The notes beneath the pieces were generated by a model, which ran no database searches, had not been told where the DNA came from, and saw nothing but the letters and a program-made list of their open reading frames with translations. The position numbers and the translations under genes are program-made. DNA of 17,200 nucleotides from Sulfurospirillum sp. UBA1314. Lineage in GTDB: Bacteria > Campylobacterota > Campylobacteria > Campylobacterales > Sulfurospirillaceae. Shown piece by piece: positions 12,746 to 17,200 of the stretch (position 1 is its first letter; each line of letters begins with the position of its first letter). Location: contig DBTO01000219.1 of NCBI GenBank assembly GCA_002307095.1, positions 1 to 17,200 of the forward strand, given 5' to 3'.

Positions 12746-13431
12746 GCCAAACATACGAAATTAAGGTCGCCGAAGCGATCAACACGTTGCAAGAACTCGT
12801 CGGAGCCAAAGCGCTTAAGGTCACGTTGGCATTTAGCCATCAAAGCGAAGATGCCATCAACATCTCTCTTGCGCAAAAAGCAGGCATTGATTTTGATGTA
12901 TTCACACTTGAAACACACAAGCTTTTTGATGAATCTTTAGCGTATGAAAAAGAGATCGAAGCCTTTTTTGGTGTAGAGATCAAACGCTTCAGCGCAAGCG
13001 ATGAGCAGATCAAAGATTTGGAAACAAAGGTCGGAGAATACGGCATCTTTGATGACATTAACCTTCGCAAAGAGTGTTGTCATGTACGAAAACTCATCCC
13101 TTTAGCAGAGGCATTAAAGGGGTATCATGGCTGGATCAGCGGTATTCGCATCGCACAGTCTATCACGAGAAGCGATACAAAATTAATGGAGTTTGATGAG
13201 AATTTCAAGCTTTTAAAGTTCAACCCTCTCACCCATTTTAGTGATGAGGACGTGGAGCGTTATATGCGCGAAAATGCCATCCCGAAAAGTGCTTTGTACG
13301 CCAAAGGCTTTAAAAGCATCGGTTGTAAGCCCTGTACACGCGCCATCAATGATGGCGAAGACATCAGAGCAGGTCGTTGGTGGTGGGAGAACCCCGAACA
13401 TAAAGAGTGCGGACTTCACTTGCATAAATAA
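12742..13431 (+). CDS. cysH: Assimilatory adenylyl-sulfate (APS) reductase, iron-sulfur type
   Basis: A 229-residue cytoplasmic enzyme reducing activated sulfate to sulfite with electrons from thioredoxin. An HxxE-x-P-loop-like PAPS-reductase fold is visible (TLAFSHQSEDAINISLAQK; the usual SGG is replaced by SHQ). The cysteine pairs C112-C113 (KECCHVRK) and C195/C198 (GCKPCTR) are the four ligands of a [4Fe-4S] cluster, which marks the APS-using rather than PAPS-using class. C223 in KECGLHLHK is the catalytic cysteine. The substrate is therefore probably APS made by CysD/CysN directly downstream, with no APS kinase needed; none is seen in the window. Confidence 0.92.
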   Translation: MSQTYEIKVAEAINTLQELVGAKALKVTLAFSHQSEDAINISLAQKAGIDFDVFTLETHKLFDESLAYEKEIEAFFGVEIKRFSASDEQIKDLETKVGEYGIFDDINLRKECCHVRKLIPLAEALKGYHGWISGIRIAQSITRSDTKLMEFDENFKLLKFNPLTHFSDEDVERYMRENAIPKSALYAKGFKSIGCKPCTRAINDGEDIRAGRWWWENPEHKECGLHLHK

Positions 13432-13432
13432 A

Positions 13433-13501
13433 AGCGTTAGCGTGGGCTCACTGCCGAAGTGAACTCAGCGTTAGCGTAGTATCACGAGCTTTGCTTGTGG
13501 T
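13433..13501. repeat. Spacer with an 11-bp direct repeat and two hairpins between cysH and cysD
   Basis: AGCGTTAGCGT occurs at 13433-13443 and again at 13467-13477. Between the copies lies TCACT/AGTGA (13448-13462). After the second, CACGAGC/GCTTGTG (13483-13499) forms a stem with a TTT loop and can extend by two more pairs. The 99-bp gap is long and GC-rich for this operon, where most other junctions overlap or have short gaps. It may be a dispersed intergenic repeat, or an RNA element that stabilises or attenuates the downstream message. Confidence 0.5.
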
Positions 13502-13530
13502 GCGTGTTAAAATAAAAAAGGACTGAATTT

Positions 13531-14409
13531 ATGGATCATTTAGACAGACTCGAAGCTCAGAGTATCTACATTTTGCGAGAAGCGTATCGAAGCTTCCCAA
13601 ACCTTGCCATGCTTTGGAGCATCGGTAAAGATAGCACGGTACTTTTATGGCTCACACGAAAAGCATTTTTTGGACATGTACCTTACCCGTTGGTACACAT
13701 CGACACGGCGTTTAAAATTCCCGAGATGATCAAATACCGCGATGAAATCGCCGTACAATGGGACTTGAACTTAGTCGTTGGGCAGAACAAAGAAGCGCTT
13801 GCGAAAGGCGAAACGTTTGTCAATGGACTTGATCGCCTCAGCTGCTGTAAAAAGCTCAAAAGCGACGCACTCAAGTACACGTTAGATGGTACATGGGCAC
13901 GCCGTAAATGGAATCCTTACAAAAAAGTTTGGGAAGATGAGTTAAACGGAGCACCGTATACGGGCGTTATCGTGGGTGTTAGAGCGGATGAAGAGGGAAG
14001 TCGTTCTAAAGAGCGCGTCTTTTCAGCCCGTGATGAAAAAAGCGAATGGGATGCGAGCACGCAACCGCCAGAGCTGTGGAATCAGTACAAAACGGACTTT
14101 GCTCCGGGAACGCATGTGCGCATTCACCCACTTTTAGAATGGACAGAGCTCAATATTTGGGAGTATATCGAGAGAGAAAACATTCCTATCATCTCGCTTT
14201 ACTTTGACCAAGGAAATGGCAAACGTTACCGTTCTTTAGGCTGTTTTCCGTGTACGGCACCCGTGGACTCTGTGGCTCGTAACCCAAAAGAGATCATTGA
14301 AGAGCTGACCAGTGGGAAGTTCAAAGACATCGCAGAACGCTCAGGTCGCGCCCAAGATAAAGACGGCGGCGGCACACTCGAGCGACTTAGAAAAGAAGGA
14401 TACATGTAA
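13531..14409 (+). CDS. cysD: Sulfate adenylyltransferase subunit 2
   Basis: A 292-residue ATP pyrophosphatase-fold subunit that, with CysN, makes APS from sulfate and ATP. The PP-loop SIGKDST is at residues 30-36. Other family blocks are PYPLVHIDTAFKIPEM, GVIVGVRADEEGSRSKER, then VRIHPLLEWTELNIWEYI, RYRSLGCFPCTAPV and the C-terminal SGRAQDKDGGGTLERLRKEGYM, close to the E. coli ending. Length is near the usual 300. AAAGGA lies about 10 nt before the ATG. Its stop overlaps the cysN start by one base (TAATG), and its final codons TAC ATG TAA nearly match the palindrome core. Confidence 0.95.
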   Translation: MDHLDRLEAQSIYILREAYRSFPNLAMLWSIGKDSTVLLWLTRKAFFGHVPYPLVHIDTAFKIPEMIKYRDEIAVQWDLNLVVGQNKEALAKGETFVNGLDRLSCCKKLKSDALKYTLDGTWARRKWNPYKKVWEDELNGAPYTGVIVGVRADEEGSRSKERVFSARDEKSEWDASTQPPELWNQYKTDFAPGTHVRIHPLLEWTELNIWEYIERENIPIISLYFDQGNGKRYRSLGCFPCTAPVDSVARNPKEIIEELTSGKFKDIAERSGRAQDKDGGGTLERLRKEGYM

Positions 14410-15782
14410 TGCAAAGACTCAATATTGTCATCACAGGACACGTCGATCACGGTAAAAGTACGCTCATTGGGCGTCTGCTTGCCGACACCGACTCATTGCC
14501 ACAAGGAAAATTAGAGAGTGTGAAAAAGATGTGTGAAAACAACGCACGTCCCTTTGAGTACGCCTTCTTGCTTGACGCACTTGCCGATGAGCAGAAGCAA
14601 GGCATTACCATAGACAGTGCGCGCGTCTTTTTCCAAAGTAAAATACGAGAGTACATCATCATCGATGCCCCTGGTCATATCGAATTTTTGAAAAACATGA
14701 TCAGTGGAGCGTCTCGTGCTGAGGCTGCGTTACTGCTCATCGACGCTAAAGAGGGTGTGGCGGAAAACTCCAAACGTCATGGTATGTTGCTCTCGCTTTT
14801 GGGCATCAAACAAGTGGCGATTGTCGTTAATAAAATGGACTTGGTGAATTTTAGTGAAATCGCGTTTACCAAACTGAAAGTGGAGTACAGCGAATACTTG
14901 GCGACATTGGGCATCAAAAGTGACATCTTCATCCCAATCAGTGCGCGTGAAGGTGTGAATTTGATCGAGCATTCCAGTTCAACACCTTGGTATAAAGGAC
15001 CAACGGTTTTAGAGATTTTAGATAGTTTCAAAAGCGTGGAAGAAAAAGAGAATGATGACTTTAGAATGCCATTGCAAGATGTGTACAAGTTTACTCGCGA
15101 CAACGATGACCGTCGTATTTACGCAGGAACCGTGACGAGTGGTGAGCTAAATATCGGCGATGAAGTGGTATTTTACCCTTCGCTTAAACGCTCTAAAGTC
15201 GCAAGCATCGAGAGTTTTAACACCGAAGTAAAAACGAGTGTTAAAGAGAGCGAGGCGGTTGGTTTTACGCTTGAAACACAAATTTATGTACGAAATGGCG
15301 ACGTGGTTGCTCGTGCAGATCAAAGTGCGCCAAAAGTCAGTAACCGTTTTGAAGCCAACCTTTTTTGGTTGGGCGCAAAGCCGTTGGAACTCGATAAACC
15401 GTACAAGATCAAAATAGGTTCGGCGCAAAGCACCATCTATCTTGAAGAGATCAAACGCGTCATCGATGGCGATACGCTAGATCGCGCCGATGAGCCAAGC
15501 GTGGGTCGCCATGAAGCGGCGTGCGTGGTCTTTAGAGTCCACGATCTTTTGGCGATGGAACTCTTTGCGGAGAACCAAAAGTTAGGTCGTTTTGTCATCG
15601 TCGATGAATTTGACATCGCAGGTGGTGGTATCATCACTGAGGTGTTAGAGCAGTACACCACACGTCGCACAAAAGCTTTACATGTAAGCGATGTTTTGGT
15701 CGACAAAGCGAGTACCAGTACAGAGTTTGAAGAAGAGCTTTTTGCCCTGCTTCGTAAACATTTTCCACACCAATTTAACTAA
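14409..15782 (+). CDS. cysN: Sulfate adenylyltransferase subunit 1 (GTPase)
   Basis: A 457-residue EF-Tu-like GTPase that drives APS formation by CysD. Visible GTPase motifs: P-loop GHVDHGKST (10-18), the switch region EQKQGITIDSARVFF, G3 DAPGH (86-90) and G4 NKMD (141-144). Beta-barrel domains follow, with the typical RRIYAGTVTSGELNIGDEV start. No APS-kinase (CysC) domain is fused; the protein ends at LLRKHFPHQFN, close to E. coli CysN (475). It starts within the stop of cysD, so the two subunits are translated together. A palindrome copy lies near its 3' end. Confidence 0.95.
   Translation: MQRLNIVITGHVDHGKSTLIGRLLADTDSLPQGKLESVKKMCENNARPFEYAFLLDALADEQKQGITIDSARVFFQSKIREYIIIDAPGHIEFLKNMISGASRAEAALLLIDAKEGVAENSKRHGMLLSLLGIKQVAIVVNKMDLVNFSEIAFTKLKVEYSEYLATLGIKSDIFIPISAREGVNLIEHSSSTPWYKGPTVLEILDSFKSVEEKENDDFRMPLQDVYKFTRDNDDRRIYAGTVTSGELNIGDEVVFYPSLKRSKVASIESFNTEVKTSVKESEAVGFTLETQIYVRNGDVVARADQSAPKVSNRFEANLFWLGAKPLELDKPYKIKIGSAQSTIYLEEIKRVIDGDTLDRADEPSVGRHEAACVVFRVHDLLAMELFAENQKLGRFVIVDEFDIAGGGIITEVLEQYTTRRTKALHVSDVLVDKASTSTEFEEELFALLRKHFPHQFN
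15677..15688. repeat. TTTACATGTAAG copy inside cysN
   Basis: Core TTACATGTAA at 15678-15687. Encodes Leu-His-Val in the C-terminal barrel (KALHVSDV). Confidence 0.75.
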
Positions 15783-15793
15783 GAGGATAAACT

Positions 15794-16000
15794 ATGAAAT
15801 TAACCATTAACGGCGACGTAAAAGAGATTAAGGACGGAATCGTTCTTTCAGAATTATTGGTCATCGAAGATGTTGAACAACCTGATATGGTCTCCGTCCA
15901 ACTCAATGACGAATTTTTAACCAAAGACACTTATGCAACAACGACTCTTAAAGAGGGTGATGAAATCAACTTTTTATACTTTATGGGAGGTGGCGCGTGA
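15794..16000 (+). CDS. hcyS: ThiS/MoaD-like sulfur carrier with a capped C-terminus
   Basis: A 68-residue ubiquitin-like sulfur carrier (MKLTINGDVKEIKDGIVLSE, ending LYFMGGGA). The TLKEGDEINFLYFMGGG end is the ThiS/MoaD pattern, but here an alanine follows the glycines, so the carrier cannot be adenylated until it is trimmed. In Wolinella succinogenes HcyS has such a terminal Ala, removed by the JAMM protease HcyD before HcyF makes the adenylate and then the thiocarboxylate used to form homocysteine. HcyF- and HcyD-like genes follow directly. It starts 11 nt after cysN with AGAGGA as ribosome site, and ends in a 4-bp overlap with the next gene (GTGA). Confidence 0.85.
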   Translation: MKLTINGDVKEIKDGIVLSELLVIEDVEQPDMVSVQLNDEFLTKDTYATTTLKEGDEINFLYFMGGGA

Positions 16001-16803
16001 AAGAGTTTAGCGATGAGGAATTAGAGCGTTATTCACGTCACATCATCCTCCAAGATGTAGGGATCGAAGGTCAAGAGAAGATTGCCAATTCTAAGATTTT
16101 AGTGATCGGTGCAGGCGGACTCGGCTCTCCTGTGGCACTTTACTTAGCTGCAGCAGGTGTTGGAGAAATCGGCATCGTAGATGGTGATGTGGTTGATCTT
16201 TCAAACCTTCAGCGTCAAGTCATTCACGCCACAGCAGACATCGGTGTGCCTAAAGTGCTCTCAGCGAAAGCGAAGATGGAAGCCATTAACCCGAATGTGA
16301 AAGTCACCATCTATCAAAAATTCTTAGACGCATCGAACATTTTAGACATCGTCAAAGGCTATGACTTCGTCATCGATGGAACCGACAATTTTTCGGCGAA
16401 ATTTTTGATCAACGATGCGTGTGTTTTAGCCAATGTACCGTATTCACACGGTGGCATTTTACGTTTTGGCGGACAAACGATGACGATTAAGCCTCACGAG
16501 AGCGCATGTTACGCGTGTGTGTTTGACGCACCTCCTCCAGCCAACGCCATCCCTACCTGCTCAAGTGCGGGCATTTTAGGGGCGGTTGCAGGTATGCTTG
16601 GAACGATTCAAGCCGCAGAAGCACTCAAATACATCGTTGGTGTGGGCGAGCCACTCTACAACAGACTTTTAACCTTTGATGCGAAAACGATGAACTTTAG
16701 AAATGTCAATTTCAAGAAAAACCCTAAGTGCCGCGTGTGTGGAGGAGAAGGTATCAAAGAGATTCGAGACTACGAAGCGGTGGTTTGCGAGGCAAAACTA
16801 TGA
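15997..16803 (+). CDS. hcyF: E1-like sulfur-carrier adenylyltransferase (MoeB/ThiF family)
   Basis: A 268-residue protein opening MKEFSDEELERYSRHIILQD, the standard MoeB/ThiF start, here from GTG. The ATP loop GAGGLGSP is at 38-45, the catalytic Asp in VIDGTDNFSAKF (D130), and zinc is held by CYAC (171/174) and CRVC (245/248). C188 in IPTCSSAGILG is the crossover-loop cysteine. It would adenylate the exposed Gly-Gly end of HcyS. Overlaps: 4 bp with hcyS and 4 bp with the protease gene. MoeB or ThiF itself is the alternative, but the neighbours favour the homocysteine system. MetY and sulfite reductase, expected partners, are not in the window. Confidence 0.88.
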   Translation: MKEFSDEELERYSRHIILQDVGIEGQEKIANSKILVIGAGGLGSPVALYLAAAGVGEIGIVDGDVVDLSNLQRQVIHATADIGVPKVLSAKAKMEAINPNVKVTIYQKFLDASNILDIVKGYDFVIDGTDNFSAKFLINDACVLANVPYSHGGILRFGGQTMTIKPHESACYACVFDAPPPANAIPTCSSAGILGAVAGMLGTIQAAEALKYIVGVGEPLYNRLLTFDAKTMNFRNVNFKKNPKCRVCGGEGIKEIRDYEAVVCEAKL

Positions 16804-17195
16804 TTAAAATCCCACAAAGCGTGTACGATGAAATCGTCGCTCACGCCTTAAAAGATACCCCGATTGAAGCGTGCGGTTATCTTGCGGGGATCAATGGCGA
16901 AGTGAAATACGCCATCCCTATGAAAAACAGGGATGCAAGCAATGAGCACTTCAGCTTCGACCCACAAGAGCAGTTTGACGCGTTTAAAAAGACGCAAAAA
17001 GAGGGTTTGAGACTCATTTCTGTTTACCATTCTCACCCAGAGACGCCTGCACGTCCGAGCGAGGAAGATATTCGCTTGGCGTTCGACCCTAATGTGAGTT
17101 ATATTATTGTTTCATTAGCAGGCGAAGTTCCTGATATGAAGTCATTTATTATTAAAAATAAAACGGTTGAAAAAGAAGAAATTAACATTATTTAA
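16800..17195 (+). CDS. hcyD: JAMM/Mov34-family metalloprotease that trims the sulfur carrier
   Basis: A 131-residue protein with the complete JAMM zinc motif: E23 (PIEACGYLAG), H77-S78-H79 (VYHSHPE), then exactly seven residues to S87 and D90 (RPSEEDI). This E...HxH-x7-SxxD arrangement is that of Mec+/RPN11-type zinc peptidases. Next to a carrier ending in Gly-Gly-Gly-Ala, the natural substrate is that terminal Ala, as for HcyD on HcyS in Wolinella or Mec+ on CysO in mycobacteria. ATG 16800 overlaps the preceding stop (ATGA). An upstream start at 16728 would only add residues read out of frame from hcyF. Confidence 0.88.
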   Translation: MIKIPQSVYDEIVAHALKDTPIEACGYLAGINGEVKYAIPMKNRDASNEHFSFDPQEQFDAFKKTQKEGLRLISVYHSHPETPARPSEEDIRLAFDPNVSYIIVSLAGEVPDMKSFIIKNKTVEKEEINII

Positions 17196-17200
17196 AGTCC

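Noticed and set aside
3713..15688. Palindromes as ends of insertion sequences or a CRISPR array
   Set aside because: There is no transposase, no regular spacing, no target duplications and no spacers; the copies are isolated and lie inside intact genes.
1..17200. tRNA, rRNA or known riboswitch
   Set aside because: I saw no cloverleaf with TTCGA-type loops, no rRNA stretches and no conserved riboswitch core by eye; a covariance-model scan would be needed to exclude small RNAs.

Overview
The window looks like a chromosomal segment of a Campylobacterota (epsilonproteobacterial) organism, most likely Sulfurospirillum or a close relative. The evidence is the AT-leaning coding style, short operons with 1-4 bp gene overlaps, and above all the right-hand cluster. 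There sulfate-activation genes (cysH, cysD, cysN) run into a sulfur-carrier/E1-like/JAMM-protease trio matching the thiocarboxylate homocysteine pathway described in Wolinella succinogenes (HcyS/HcyF/HcyD). The genus is inferred from gene content alone. Layout from left to right: (1) 1-1102 holds two GNAT acetyltransferases on opposite strands, the first cut by the window edge. (2) 1099-1757 is a type II toxin-antitoxin pair (PIN-domain toxin, small antitoxin) behind a consensus promoter with an inverted repeat across its -10. (3) 1860-3440 is an AT-rich patch with signs of decay: a GrpB-family gene broken by one in-frame TAA, a small ORF resembling a class I Fic antitoxin followed by a 28-codon remnant resembling a Fic toxin N-terminus, and an unrecognised membrane protein. 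(4) 3466-9093, minus strand, is a tightly coupled four-gene heavy-metal efflux operon (YtkA/FixH-like periplasmic protein, TolC-like outer-membrane factor, membrane-fusion protein, CusA-type RND pump). The pump keeps the three-methionine site expected for Cu(I)/Ag(I). (5) 9224-10411 holds a GHKL-type ATPase and a STAS-like (DUF4325-type) protein, convergent and 9 bp apart. (6) 10563-12381 is an OmpR-type response regulator and histidine kinase, plausibly the metal sensor for the pump. The kinase reading frame appears to lose one base in an A-tract directly after its start codon. (7) 12439-17195, plus strand, is the sulfur operon: DUF2061 protein, APS reductase (cysH), a hairpin-rich spacer, cysD, cysN, then hcyS, hcyF, hcyD. 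It sits behind a TTGACA-17-TATTAT promoter whose spacer is covered by an operator-like motif. Working together, CysD/CysN would activate sulfate to APS, CysH would reduce APS to sulfite, and after reduction to sulfide (reductase not in the window) HcyS would carry the sulfur as a thiocarboxylate. HcyD trims the terminal alanine of HcyS and HcyF adenylates the exposed Gly end. The most unusual genome-scale signal is a short perfect palindrome, TTTACATGTAAA. Its 10-bp core TTACATGTAA occurs 12 times in 17.2 kb, where base composition predicts well under one. Copies lie both between genes and inside unrelated genes. All seven copies inside coding sequence are read in the same phase, as Leu-His-Val.
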